Source: Bacteroidota bacterium
GTDB taxonomy: Bacteria > Bacteroidota > Bacteroidia > Chitinophagales > Chitinophagaceae
Reading direction: 5' to 3'
Assembly (NCBI GenBank): GCA_963169635.1
Contig: CAUJDL010000043.1
Location: 1 to 36,312 of the forward strand
DNA: 36,312 bases
Of the stretch, positions 1 to 8,629 are shown in pieces; position 1 is the stretch's first letter, and the number at the start of each line of letters is the position of its first letter. The position numbers were made by a program, and so were the translations under genes. Under the pieces are notes generated by a model. It did no database searches. It was given only the letters and a program-made list of their open reading frames with translations, and was not told where the DNA came from.

Positions 1-683
1 TAGCAAATTCAACAGCAGCCATTGCAGATATAAAAAATGGTAGTACCATTATGTTAGGAGGTTTTGGATTAAATGGTATTCCAGAAAATTGTATTGCAGC
101 ATTAGCCGAAAAAGGAATTAATAATTTAACCTGTATTTCTAATAATGCTGGAGTTGATGATTTTGGTTTAGGCTTATTACTAAAATCGAGACAAATAAAA
201 AAAATGATAGCAAGTTATGTAGGCGAAAATGCAGAATTTGAAAGACAATTATTAACAGGCGAATTAGAAGTAGATTTAACACCACAAGGCACATTAGCTA
301 CTAAAATACAAATGGCAGCTATGGGTATTCCTGCATTTTATACACCTGCAGGTTATGGTACTGAAATTGCTGAAGGTAAAGAAGCAAGAGAGTTTAATGG
401 AAAAATGTATTTAATGGAGCATGCACTTCATGCAGATTTTGCTATTGTAAAAGCTTGGAAAGGCGATACTATGGGTAATCTTGTTTTTAGAAAAGCTACT
501 AGAAATTTTTCTACCTCAATGGCAAAAGCAGGTACAATAACTATTGCAGAAGTTGAAGAATTAGTAGAACCAGGAATGATAGACCCAGATCATGTACATG
601 TTGCAGGTGTTTATGTACATAGAATTTTTCAAGGTGTTAATTATGAAAAAAGAATAGAACGTAAAACAGTTCGTTTAAAATAA
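1..683 (+). CDS. 3-oxoacid CoA-transferase subunit A, 5'-partial
   Basis: This is the A subunit of a family I CoA-transferase of the SCOT/AtoD type, which moves CoA between succinyl-CoA (or another acyl-CoA) and a 3-oxoacid such as acetoacetate. The frame is open to the left edge: codons before the first internal ATG at 51 read ...AIADIKNGSTI and run directly into MLGGFGLNGIPENCI, the typical N-terminal glycine-rich segment of the family. The true start therefore lies outside the window and the ATG at 51 is internal. Further along it has a GTLATKIQMAAMGIPAFYTP stretch and a C-terminal segment normal for the subunit. The B subunit is at 1437-2084, with one unrelated gene between them (2-nt and 4-nt gaps), so all three are probably cotranscribed. 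The substrate cannot be read from sequence; acetoacetate is most likely. The family call is secure. Confidence 0.93.
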   Translation, partial: ANSTAAIADIKNGSTIMLGGFGLNGIPENCIAALAEKGINNLTCISNNAGVDDFGLGLLLKSRQIKKMIASYVGENAEFERQLLTGELEVDLTPQGTLATKIQMAAMGIPAFYTPAGYGTEIAEGKEAREFNGKMYLMEHALHADFAIVKAWKGDTMGNLVFRKATRNFSTSMAKAGTITIAEVEELVEPGMIDPDHVHVAGVYVHRIFQGVNYEKRIERKTVRLK

Positions 684-685
684 TT

Positions 686-1432
686 ATGTTTATTAGTACC
701 GATTTTTTAGCTACAAAATATGGTGTACATGATACTATTGCCAACTTTTTTGTAGAACGTGAACCACCTGAAAATAATCTTTATTGGAAAGATAAATTAC
801 TTTATTTAAGACCAGAACCAGGATTTTTATTTATTCCAATAATGGTAGATGCTTTAAATAAATTAGGTATAGCAAGAGAAGTACTTTTAAGCGATAAATA
901 TATAAATTTAGTAGAACAAATTGGGCATATTGCTGCTTTAGAAGAAACAGCACAAATAAATTATGAACAAGCAATTGAACAGTGCATTGCCTTAACAAAA
1001 CAAGATGCAAAAAATAAAAATTTTTATGCTTCATTAACAGATTATATGCAAGGTGGTACTAATCATTTTTTTCAATCATTATTATTACCTTTTTCTGCAT
1101 TGCATAGAGGCGATATATTTTTATTTTCTGTTACAATACTTGATTTTGATGATGAGAAAGCAAAAGAAATTGTGAAATACTGGTTTGCAATTATTGGTTC
1201 TTTTTTAATGTTAGATGATGCAAATGATTTAGAAAGCGATAAAAAAACTGGTGAATTAAACTCGTTTCTGCAAAGTGGTTTAGACAAAGATGGTATTGAA
1301 CAAATAAAAAATTTATTAGGAGATATGCTTGCAACATTAAAAACATTTAATAAGCCATTAGCAAGAGCAATAGATAATCAATTTGTAAAAATGGCTGAGT
1401 TACCACATATTCAACAATATTTAAACTATTAA
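686..1432 (+). CDS. Unrecognised 248-aa protein with an Asp-rich DDANDLESD motif, between CoA-transferase subunits
   Basis: I do not recognise a characterised family. The protein is soluble, with no signal peptide or membrane helix, and looks mostly alpha-helical. Its most striking segment is residues 171-190, [20 protein letters not shown]. This resembles the second Asp-rich motif (GxxFQxxDDxxD) of trans-isoprenyl diphosphate synthases, but the FQ is not conserved and I see no convincing first DDxxD motif. An isoprenoid-synthase-like helical fold is therefore only a hypothesis. The gene starts 2 nt after the CoA-transferase A stop and ends 4 nt before the B-subunit ATG, so it is almost certainly translated as part of that operon. 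Codon use is like its neighbours, with no sign of recent transfer. Its position suggests a role linked to acyl-CoA or ketone-body metabolism, but nothing in the sequence proves this. Confidence 0.8.
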   Translation: MFISTDFLATKYGVHDTIANFFVEREPPENNLYWKDKLLYLRPEPGFLFIPIMVDALNKLGIAREVLLSDKYINLVEQIGHIAALEETAQINYEQAIEQCIALTKQDAKNKNFYASLTDYMQGGTNHFFQSLLLPFSALHRGDIFLFSVTILDFDDEKAKEIVKYWFAIIGSFLMLDDANDLESDKKTGELNSFLQSGLDKDGIEQIKNLLGDMLATLKTFNKPLARAIDNQFVKMAELPHIQQYLNY

Positions 1433-1436
1433 AATT

Positions 1437-2084
1437 ATGGCATTAGATAAATTTGGTATTGCTAAAAGAATAGCACAAGAATTAAAAGATGGTATGTATG
1501 TAAATCTTGGTATTGGCATACCAACTTTAGTAGCAAACTATATTCCAGATGGAATGACAGTTATTTTACAAAGTGAAAATGGTATTTTAGGAATGGGTGC
1601 TTACCCAACAGAAGAAGAATTAGATGCAGATTTAATTAATGCAGGTAAAGAAACAATTACTTTAATTAAAGGTGCAGCCATTTTTGATAGTGCAGAAAGT
1701 TTTGGAATGATACGTGCAGGAAAAATAGACCTTACTGTTTTAGGTGCTATGGAAGTTAGCGAAAATGGCGATATTGCTAATTGGAAAATTCCTGGAAAAA
1801 TGGTAAAAGGAATGGGTGGTGCAATGGATTTGGTGGCAAGTGCACAAAATATTATTGTTGCTATGATGCACACTAACCCTAAAGGCGAAAGTAAACTTTT
1901 ACCAAAATGTACATTACCATTAACAGGCTTAGGTTGTGTTAAAAAAATTGTTACAGACCTTGCTGTTATTGATGTTACACCTAATGGTTTTGAATTAGTA
2001 GAAACTGCACCAGGTGTTTCTGTTGATGAAGTAAAAGCTAAAACTGCTGGTAAATTAATTATACCAGATAGTTTAAAAAATTAA
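1437..2084 (+). CDS. 3-oxoacid CoA-transferase subunit B
   Basis: This is the catalytic B subunit of the SCOT/AtoA-type CoA-transferase. The family motif SENG is at residues 46-49 and Glu47 is the expected nucleophile that forms the glutamyl-CoA thioester. Upstream is the conserved segment [14 protein letters not shown], and downstream come [20 protein letters not shown] and [18 protein letters not shown], all characteristic of the subunit. The length of 215 aa is normal for a separate B subunit. It pairs with the A subunit at the left edge of the window; the two subunits are usually adjacent, whereas here a 248-aa gene lies between them. A 34-nt gap follows before pgi. Together the subunits would activate or use acetoacetate as a carbon source or in ketone-body turnover. 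The exact acyl donor and acceptor are inferred. Confidence 0.95.
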   Translation: MALDKFGIAKRIAQELKDGMYVNLGIGIPTLVANYIPDGMTVILQSENGILGMGAYPTEEELDADLINAGKETITLIKGAAIFDSAESFGMIRAGKIDLTVLGAMEVSENGDIANWKIPGKMVKGMGGAMDLVASAQNIIVAMMHTNPKGESKLLPKCTLPLTGLGCVKKIVTDLAVIDVTPNGFELVETAPGVSVDEVKAKTAGKLIIPDSLKN

Positions 2085-2118
2085 AAGATAATTTGTTTGA
2101 TTTGATATTTTAAAGATT

Positions 2119-3774
2119 ATGTTATCTAAGATTAATCCTACTACTACACAAGCATGGTTTTTATTAACTAAACACCATGAAGAAGAAATGAGCCACTGCA
2201 AAATGAAAAAATTATTTGCAGAAGATGCAGATCGATTTCAAAAATTTTCTATACAGTTTCAAGATATTTTATTTGATTATTCTAAAAATATCATGAATAC
2301 CAAAACACTGCAACTATTATTACAATTAGCACAAGAATGTAAAATAGAAGATGCAATACATGCTATGTTTTCTGGTATTAAAATTAATGAAACAGAGCAA
2401 CGTGCTGTATTACATACTGCACTTCGCAACTTTTCTGATAACTCTATAATTGCAGATAGTAAAGACATTATGCCACTTATTAAAAAAGTACAAAAGCAAA
2501 TGCAAACATTTTGCGATAAAGTACATAGTGGCGAATGGAAAGGTTATACAGGAAAAAAAATTAAGTACATTGTTAATATAGGAATTGGAGGTAGCGATTT
2601 AGGTCCTGTAATGGTTACAGAAGCTTTAAAACCTTATTGGATAAAAAATATTGAAACTTATTTTGTAAGTAATATAGATGGAACGCATATTGCTGAAACA
2701 TTAAAAAAAGTAAATCCCGAAGAAACTTTATTTCTTATTGCATCTAAAACATTTACTACACAAGAAACCATGACTAATGCACATACTGCACGTTCGTGGT
2801 TTTTATCATCTGCAAAAGAAGAAATACATATTGCAAAACATTTTGTGGCTTTAAGTACTAACGAAGTAGCAGTAAAAGAATTTGGTATTGATACTGCAAA
2901 TATGTTTGAGTTTTGGGATTGGGTAGGTGGTCGTTATAGTCTTTGGAGTGCAATAGGATTATCAATTGCATTAACCATTGGCTATACAAATTTTGAGGCT
3001 TTACTAAAAGGTGCTTATACTACTGATGAACATTTTAAACATGAAAAATTACACAATAATATTCCTGTTTTAATGGCATTAATAGGTATTTGGTACACTA
3101 ACTTTTTTAAAACACAAAGTGAAGCAATATTGCCTTACGACCAATATTTACACAGGTTTGCAGCTTATTTTCAGCAAGGAAATATGGAAAGCAATGGAAA
3201 AAGTATAGATAGAAGTGGCAACGATATTGATTATCTTACAGGACCAGTAATTTGGGGCGAACCAGGAACAAATGGCCAACATGCTTTTTATCAATTAATA
3301 CATCAAGGCACATTATTAATTTCTTGCGATTTTATTGCTCCTGCAATTAGTCATAACCCAATAGGAGATCATCATGCAAAACTAATGAGCAATTTTTTTG
3401 CTCAAACAGAGGCTTTAATGAATGGTAAAACAGCTGATGAAGTAAAACAAGAATTATTACTTGCAGGAAAAACAGATGAAGAAATAAAAAAACTTTTGCC
3501 TTATAAAGTTTTTGAAGGTAATAAACCCACCAACTCTTTTTTAATTAAACAAATTACTCCTTTTACTTTAGGACAATTAATTGCTTTGTACGAACACAAA
3601 ATTTTTGTACAAGGTGTTATTTGGAATATTTTTAGTTTTGACCAATGGGGTGTTGAGTTAGGTAAACAATTAGCTAATAAAATTTTACCAGAACTAACCA
3701 ATAAATCAACAATTACCTCACACGATAGTAGTACTAATGGATTAATAAATTGGTATAAAAATAATTGCCCATAA
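2119..3774 (+). CDS. pgi: Glucose-6-phosphate isomerase
   Basis: This cytoplasmic enzyme interconverts glucose 6-phosphate and fructose 6-phosphate in glycolysis and gluconeogenesis. At 551 aa it has the usual bacterial/eukaryotic long-form length. Visible landmarks in order are the sugar-phosphate-binding loop [10 protein letters not shown] (residues 154-163), the family signature [18 protein letters not shown] (265-282), GNMESNGKS with the catalytic base Glu357, [16 protein letters not shown] with His388 for ring opening, and the second signature [10 protein letters not shown] with Lys516. All expected catalytic residues are present. The ATG at 2119 gives the normal N-terminus. It lies 34 nt after the CoA-transferase B gene and 3 nt before the next gene, so it is probably cotranscribed with the methyltransferase. 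Confidence 0.98.
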   Translation: MLSKINPTTTQAWFLLTKHHEEEMSHCKMKKLFAEDADRFQKFSIQFQDILFDYSKNIMNTKTLQLLLQLAQECKIEDAIHAMFSGIKINETEQRAVLHTALRNFSDNSIIADSKDIMPLIKKVQKQMQTFCDKVHSGEWKGYTGKKIKYIVNIGIGGSDLGPVMVTEALKPYWIKNIETYFVSNIDGTHIAETLKKVNPEETLFLIASKTFTTQETMTNAHTARSWFLSSAKEEIHIAKHFVALSTNEVAVKEFGIDTANMFEFWDWVGGRYSLWSAIGLSIALTIGYTNFEALLKGAYTTDEHFKHEKLHNNIPVLMALIGIWYTNFFKTQSEAILPYDQYLHRFAAYFQQGNMESNGKSIDRSGNDIDYLTGPVIWGEPGTNGQHAFYQLIHQGTLLISCDFIAPAISHNPIGDHHAKLMSNFFAQTEALMNGKTADEVKQELLLAGKTDEEIKKLLPYKVFEGNKPTNSFLIKQITPFTLGQLIALYEHKIFVQGVIWNIFSFDQWGVELGKQLANKILPELTNKSTITSHDSSTNGLINWYKNNCP

Positions 3775-3777
3775 TCA

Positions 3778-4491
3778 ATGGCTAATTCATTTTTTAAATT
3801 TAAGCAATTTACTATTCAGCAAGATGCTTGTGCTATGAAGGTAACAACAGATGCTTGTTTGTTTGGTGCTTGGGTAGCAGAAAAAATAAATCAACTACCA
3901 ACTACAAGAATTTTAGATATTGGTACAGGTACAGGTTTGCTTAGTTTAATGTTGGCACAAAATACAAATGCTATTATAGATGCTGTAGAAATTAATAAAG
4001 ATGCAGCTACACAAGCTACACAAAATATTACAACAGCTAATTTTACACATCAAATTACTGTACACCACACTCCTATTCAAAATTATGAAAGCAAGGAATT
4101 GTACCAATGTATTATTACTAATCCTCCTTTTTTTGAAAACGATTTACATAGCCATCAACAGCAGAGAAATGAAGCTTTGCATAGTACCACTTTACAGTTA
4201 AATGAGTTGATACTACATATCAAAAGATTATTAATACCTAATGGTTTTTTTGCCATTTTATTACCACATCATCGAACTAATTATTTTGAAACATTAGCAA
4301 ATGATTTTTATTTAAAAGAAAAAGCTTTTGTACAACAAACTCCCGAACATTCATTTTTTAGAACAATGCTTTTATATCAAAACTATCAACATCAAACTAT
4401 AGCAACAGAAAATATTTGTATTCGTAACTTAGATAATACTTATACAGCAAGATTTACTGAATTATTAAAACCATTTTACTTGTATTTGTAA
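3778..4491 (+). CDS. trmN6: tRNA1(Val) (adenine-37-N6)-methyltransferase
   Basis: This is a class I SAM-dependent methyltransferase of the YfiC/TrmN6 family, which makes m6A at position 37 of tRNA-Val. The N-terminus FKFKQFTIQQDACAMKVTTD is diagnostic for the family (compare FxFKxFTVxQDxxAMKVGTD). The SAM-binding motif I is at about residues 45-55 (ILDIGTGTGLL) and the N6-adenine motif IV is NPPF at 115-118. Length (237 aa) is normal. It begins 3 nt after the pgi stop, which suggests translational coupling, although no functional link is obvious. The related 23S rRNA m6A methyltransferases share motif IV, but the N-terminal match makes TrmN6 the better call. Confidence 0.9.
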   Translation: MANSFFKFKQFTIQQDACAMKVTTDACLFGAWVAEKINQLPTTRILDIGTGTGLLSLMLAQNTNAIIDAVEINKDAATQATQNITTANFTHQITVHHTPIQNYESKELYQCIITNPPFFENDLHSHQQQRNEALHSTTLQLNELILHIKRLLIPNGFFAILLPHHRTNYFETLANDFYLKEKAFVQQTPEHSFFRTMLLYQNYQHQTIATENICIRNLDNTYTARFTELLKPFYLYL

Positions 4492-4508
4492 GTTAAAAAA
4501 TATATTTG
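4480..4508 (+). promoter_or_regulatory. Bacteroidota-type promoter for the small membrane protein gene
   Basis: A TTG at 4480-4482 is followed after 18 nt by TATATTTG at 4501-4508, a full match to the TAnnTTTG -7 box of Bacteroidota primary sigma factor promoters. The downstream ATG is at 4535. The -7 box partly overlaps a 7-bp hairpin (TTGCTAA at 4506-4512 and TTAGCAA at 4520-4526) that would fall near the transcript start. Called from sequence alone. Confidence 0.5.
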
Positions 4509-4534
4509 CTAAAATATTATTAGCAATCAACATT

Positions 4535-4933
4535 ATGAAATACTCTCAATTGATAGGAATTATAGCAGCAATAGCATTAATAATTATTTGCTTTTTGCCA
4601 TGGGTACATATTCCTAATTTAAATATTACCCTTTCTGGTTTAAGTGGAAAAGTAAATGAAGAACTTACATTTGGCAAACAAGTAAAACCACATACTTTTT
4701 TTTGTATTTTAATGATGATATTTTTTGTTATCAATAAAGTATGGGCTAAAAGAATTAATGTATTTATTGCATTTATTAATATAAGTTGGGCTATCAAAAA
4801 CTATATTATTTTTTCTATTTGTCGTCAAGGTATTTGCCCTGAAAAACAAGTTAGTTTATATCTTTTAGTTTTTTTATCTGTGGTATTACTTATTTGTACT
4901 TTTCTTCCTAAAATACAGGTAAAACAGGAATAG
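4535..4933 (+). CDS. Small integral membrane protein, four predicted helices
   Basis: This 132-aa protein belongs to no family I recognise. It has four hydrophobic stretches suitable for membrane helices, at about residues 5-25, 53-69, 73-95 and 106-125, with a polar loop at 30-50 (LSGLSGKVNEELTFGKQVKP) probably on the outer face and a short Cys-containing loop (CRQGICPE) between the last two helices. The C-terminus is short and basic. A good TAnnTTTG promoter precedes it, so it is likely its own unit rather than part of the pgi operon. The two Cys residues, four residues apart in the loop, could form a disulfide if the loop is periplasmic. No function is proposed. Its ATG is supported by the hydrophobic segment that begins right after it. 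Confidence 0.8.
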   Translation: MKYSQLIGIIAAIALIIICFLPWVHIPNLNITLSGLSGKVNEELTFGKQVKPHTFFCILMMIFFVINKVWAKRINVFIAFINISWAIKNYIIFSICRQGICPEKQVSLYLLVFLSVVLLICTFLPKIQVKQE

Positions 4934-5005
4934 TTAACTTGTTTCTACTCAATATTTTATATAATCAGTAAAATATTTTAATTTTTTAGGGTGTCAACAC
5001 AATAA

Positions 5006-5044
5006 AACAACAAATTTGTTGTTATTATTATTGAACTATTTTAT
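5006..5044 (+). promoter_or_regulatory. 18-bp perfect palindrome overlapping a weak promoter
   Basis: AACAACAAATTTGTTGTT at 5006-5023 is a perfect palindrome in the 132-nt gap before the first T9SS cargo gene. A TTG inside its right half (5016-5018) is followed after 18 nt by TATTTTAT (5037-5044), a poor TAnnTTTG match. It could be an operator over the -33 element. It could also act as the end of the previous transcript, although no T-tract directly follows. Confidence 0.3.
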
Positions 5045-5065
5045 CCAACATCCAATATCCATACT

Positions 5066-7123
5066 ATGAAAAAGATGTACTACTATCTTTTGCTTATAGT
5101 TTTATTTCTTTCGTATAATACAAAAGCTCAAGTAAATTATTTATTTAATGCTTATCAATCTACATATACATCAATAGAAAATGGTGTTCATCCATCTTTA
5201 TCAAACCCAACACCAGCAGGTTATTACGAAGAAGATGAAGGTTTTGCAAACCATGTACCTATTGGTTTTACTTTTCACTTCAACAATGTAGATTATACTC
5301 ATATAAATATTAATGTAAATGGTTTTGTAACTTTTGGTGAAGGTTTTACACCAGATGTAAATGAAAGATATAATACCAATAATTTAATGACTGGTCCATT
5401 GCAAGAAAATGCAAGACCACTTATTGCACCTTTTTGGGATGATTTATGGTTACAAAACACTAAAAACTTAAGTTATTTAACAAAAGGCACTGCACCAAAT
5501 CGTCAGTTTATTGTACAATGGGATAGTGCATCTTGGCATTATAATATGTTAGAACCTGCTATATCTTTTCAAATGATATTGTTTGAGAGTTCTAATAAAA
5601 TTCAGTTTACTTATAAAGCATTAGATGGTACAGCAGGTTTAGGCAATGCATCTGTTGGTATTGCTACATGCTCTATGTGTACAGGAAATTTTTTATCTGT
5701 AAATAGTTTAGATGCAACTGCAAGATTAAGTGGTGTAAAAGAAATTGATAATATTTCATCAAAGCCTATAACAGGTACAGTAATTGAATTTGAACCTGGT
5801 AAAAGTGAATTGCCAGAAAATGGAATGGTTAATGCTTATAATAATACTAAAATAAATTTTTCTTGGAATACATCTGCAGCAATTGCTTATGAATATGCAA
5901 TTACAACATCTCACTTACAACCTATTGCTTACAATACTACTAATACACCTGCAATAGCTTTTGATAATTTAGAAGCAGGTATTCAATATTATATTCATGT
6001 AAGAACAGTTGGTGTAAATGGTAAAAGTGGATGGATAACTATACCAACAAAAACTGCAAGTATTACTGACTTACCTTATACAGAAAGTTTTGAAAAAGTA
6101 GCTATACCACAACTTCCAGAAAATATTCATATTGCTAACCCAATTGGTGGTACATCTTGGCAAACAATTTTAATAGAAAATAATGTTCCAAAAAATAGAG
6201 CTATCAGTTTAAAAGGCGATAATACAAATAATGCAGATGCTTGGTTTATACTACCTGGTATGCAATTAAATGGAGGACATAGTTATAGATTACAATTTGA
6301 TTACAGAGCAAGTGATACATTAGGTGGTAATCAAAAATTAGAAATTAAGATGGGCAAAATAATGAGTAATTCTATGATTGGTTGGCAAACAATTTATAAG
6401 AATATTAAGATTAATAAAACAAGGTTTCAAGATACAACTTTACTTTTTGCACCACCAACAGATGATATTTATTTTATTGCATTTAGATGTGTATCTGCTA
6501 AAAATAGTTCTGCAATTTGGATAGATAATATTTCTTTAGACAATGTAAAACAATTACCAGTTAAAATAACTTCTTTTAAAGGTGTAAAAGAATTTTATAG
6601 CAATAAAATTAGCTGGCAAACAAATGGAGAAATCAATAACAGTCATTTTATTTTACAAAGAAGTTTAGATGGTGTGCATTTTACAGATGTTGCTAAAATA
6701 CCAACATTAGCACCTAATGGCACTAGCTCTACAATTATTAATTATAGTATAGCAGATTATACACCAAATATGGTAAACTACTATAAATTAAAAGTTGTAG
6801 ATAAAGCTAATAAAGAATTTGATGCACAAAATGTAATAAGAATAGCAGACCATTTACCTATAAGAATTACTGCACATAAAACTTTTCCTAACCCTACTAC
6901 AGATATTTTAAATGTAGTATTATATGCACAACAAAATACAAAAGCCATATTAATAGTAGCAGACAATTTTGGTAAAACAATGCTATCTATTCCTGTAGAA
7001 ATTTATGCTGGTGATAATATATTAAAAGCAGATGTAAGTAAACTAACAAAGGGAATTTATTACACCAAAATAATTAGCCAATATGGCGAAACAACAAAAG
7101 TGAAAAAGTTTATAAAACAATAA
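5066..7123 (+). CDS. Secreted T9SS cargo protein with Fn3 and C-terminal sorting domain
   Basis: This is an exported surface or extracellular protein of 685 aa with no catalytic motif that I recognise. An N-terminal signal peptide (residues 1-21, KKMYYYLLLIVLFLS then KAQ) directs Sec export. Residues 22-245 form a beta-rich domain shared with the next gene (VPIGFTF, NVNGFVTFG, APFWDDLW, GTAPNRQFIVQW). A fibronectin type III-like repeat follows at about 250-325, then an adhesin-like jelly-roll segment at about 330-500 (SWQTI, AWFILPGMQLNGGHSYRL). Next is the ITSFKG...SWQTNGEINNSHFILQRS module common in T9SS cargo. The last 80 residues are a type A sorting domain, with FPNPTTDIL near 611 and a final KGIYYTKIIS...KKFIKQ. 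The sorting domain is expected to be removed at the cell surface. An adhesive or structural role is inferred. Confidence 0.92.
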   Translation: MKKMYYYLLLIVLFLSYNTKAQVNYLFNAYQSTYTSIENGVHPSLSNPTPAGYYEEDEGFANHVPIGFTFHFNNVDYTHININVNGFVTFGEGFTPDVNERYNTNNLMTGPLQENARPLIAPFWDDLWLQNTKNLSYLTKGTAPNRQFIVQWDSASWHYNMLEPAISFQMILFESSNKIQFTYKALDGTAGLGNASVGIATCSMCTGNFLSVNSLDATARLSGVKEIDNISSKPITGTVIEFEPGKSELPENGMVNAYNNTKINFSWNTSAAIAYEYAITTSHLQPIAYNTTNTPAIAFDNLEAGIQYYIHVRTVGVNGKSGWITIPTKTASITDLPYTESFEKVAIPQLPENIHIANPIGGTSWQTILIENNVPKNRAISLKGDNTNNADAWFILPGMQLNGGHSYRLQFDYRASDTLGGNQKLEIKMGKIMSNSMIGWQTIYKNIKINKTRFQDTTLLFAPPTDDIYFIAFRCVSAKNSSAIWIDNISLDNVKQLPVKITSFKGVKEFYSNKISWQTNGEINNSHFILQRSLDGVHFTDVAKIPTLAPNGTSSTIINYSIADYTPNMVNYYKLKVVDKANKEFDAQNVIRIADHLPIRITAHKTFPNPTTDILNVVLYAQQNTKAILIVADNFGKTMLSIPVEIYAGDNILKADVSKLTKGIYYTKIISQYGETTKVKKFIKQ

Positions 7124-7127
7124 GATA

Positions 7128-7248
7128 TTTAGGAGCTACCAGAAAATAATCACTCAAGCAACTTCCTGATTTTAAGGGTAAGAAACTTGCAGATGGAATT
7201 AATTACGCTGAAAAATATTACTATCTCAATTTTCAGGTAGCTTCTAAA
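7128..7248. repeat. 121-nt inverted-repeat-bounded element between the two T9SS cargo genes
   Basis: Arms of 20 nt at 7128-7147 and 7229-7248 are inverted copies of each other with 18 of 20 positions matching (core GAGCTACC / GGTAGCTTC, then GAAAAT / ATTTTC). The 81-nt interior has no open reading frame and no clear secondary stem. It fills most of the 145-nt gap between two paralogous genes. It could be a miniature inverted-repeat element or a long stem structure in the mRNA. I found no second copy in the window. Confidence 0.55.
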
Positions 7249-7268
7249 ACCTAATTAAAATAATATCT

Positions 7269-8546
7269 ATGAAAAAGCAAACTACCTTATTACTAACAAT
7301 GCTGTTGAGTGTAAATTTTTTATTTGCACAAATTAATTATTCATTTACCACATCTGCTACAACATTTAATACAATAACAAATGCTACTGTTCCATTTTTA
7401 GTTGGTAATGGTACAGACCCTTTAGCAGATGAAGGCTATGTAAATTATGTGCCAATAGGTTTTTCTTTTTCATATAATGGTGGTGCAGCATTAGAAGAAA
7501 TAGCTATTTCTACCAATGGCTTTATTAGTTTTGCAGAACTTACCAATAGTTATTTACAAAATAATTTAAGCACAGGTGCTAATGGTGAAAGACCAATTGT
7601 AGCACCACTTTGGGACGATTTAGATGTAAACATTACTTCTAATCTTACTTATACAACTAGTGGTACAGCACCTAATAGAATTTTTACTGTACAATGGTTA
7701 AATACACATTGGGGTTTTGGTGCTTCTGCAGCTGCTATATCATTACAAGTAAAATTATACGAAACAAAAAATTGGATAGAGTTTATTTATCAACCAGAAA
7801 ATGGCAATCCTGTTTCGCCTTCTGCTTCTATTGGTTTAACAGCATCTAATACAGGCAATAATAATTTTCTTTCTATTGGTAGTATTAGTTTGTATCCTTC
7901 TGTATCTGTAGCATCTGAATATAATAATGTAACAGCTAAACCTGCTAATGCAATATCATTTATGTTTAAGCCAGGTAGTTTACCAATTAATTTATCTTCA
8001 TTTAATGTAAAGAAAGAAAATGAAAAAAATATTTTACAATGGACAACAGTACAAGAAATAAATAATCAGCAATTTAATGTACAGCGTTCTGCTAATGGTA
8101 TTAATTTTAGCACTATTGCTATACAACCTGCAATTGCTACTAACGAGCAATCTAATACTATAAGAAATTATGCAATGGTAGATGCACAGCCTATTAATGG
8201 TACTAATTATTATCGTTTAGAGCAAGTAGATAAAGATGGAAAAATTACTTATTCATCTATTGTATCTATTAAAAACATACGTTCTAAATGGGCTAGTATT
8301 AATATTTATCCAAACCCTGTAAAAAATAATTTACAAATAAATATTGATGCTTTAGCTAATAGCCAAATTACCTTAAAAGTAATAGATATTTTTGGCAGAC
8401 AATTAATTCAATCATCATACAATATTGCAACATCTTCAAGCGTTATTAATATCCCAATTCATCAGTTAAAAGCTGGTGTATATTATGTACAGTTATTGAA
8501 TGTAAAAACAAATGAACAAATAACGCAGCAATTTATTAAACAATAG
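7269..8546 (+). CDS. Secreted T9SS cargo protein, shorter paralogue of the preceding gene
   Basis: This 425-aa exported protein is a shorter version of its upstream neighbour. A signal peptide occupies about residues 1-20 (KKQTTLLLTMLLSVNFLFAQ). The following beta-rich domain (about 21-240) matches the N-terminal domain of the neighbour: DEGYVNYVPIGFSF, STNGFISFAE, RPIVAPLWDDL, GTAPNRIFTVQW. The Fn3 and jelly-roll parts are absent. It then goes directly to the LSSFNVKKENEKNILQWTTV...NNQQFNVQRS module and a type A T9SS sorting domain with IYPNPVKNNLQI and a final KAGVYYVQLL...TQQFIKQ. The pair therefore arose by duplication followed by gain or loss of the middle domains. No enzymatic motif is visible. 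A hairpin terminator follows. Confidence 0.92.
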   Translation: MKKQTTLLLTMLLSVNFLFAQINYSFTTSATTFNTITNATVPFLVGNGTDPLADEGYVNYVPIGFSFSYNGGAALEEIAISTNGFISFAELTNSYLQNNLSTGANGERPIVAPLWDDLDVNITSNLTYTTSGTAPNRIFTVQWLNTHWGFGASAAAISLQVKLYETKNWIEFIYQPENGNPVSPSASIGLTASNTGNNNFLSIGSISLYPSVSVASEYNNVTAKPANAISFMFKPGSLPINLSSFNVKKENEKNILQWTTVQEINNQQFNVQRSANGINFSTIAIQPAIATNEQSNTIRNYAMVDAQPINGTNYYRLEQVDKDGKITYSSIVSIKNIRSKWASINIYPNPVKNNLQINIDALANSQITLKVIDIFGRQLIQSSYNIATSSSVINIPIHQLKAGVYYVQLLNVKTNEQITQQFIKQ

Positions 8547-8575
8547 TTTTTTCATAGGTCACATAGATAGTCACT

Positions 8576-8629
8576 GTTAGCATGCTTTACTAAAGAAATT
8601 AAATTGTAAAGTGTGCTAACTCTTTTTCT
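8576..8629 (+). terminator. Intrinsic terminator after the second T9SS cargo gene
   Basis: Arms GTTAGCATGCTTTAC (8576-8590) and GTAAAGTGTGCTAAC (8606-8620) form a 15-bp stem with two G-U pairs and a 15-nt loop, followed by the T-rich TCTTTTTCT (8621-8629). The right arm lies inside the 3' end of the convergent GSCFA gene. On the other strand no T-tract directly follows the stem, so it mainly serves the + strand. Confidence 0.75.

Noticed and set aside
51-53. ATG as the start of CoA-transferase subunit A
   Set aside because: The frame is open to the left edge and the upstream residues match the family; the ATG is internal.
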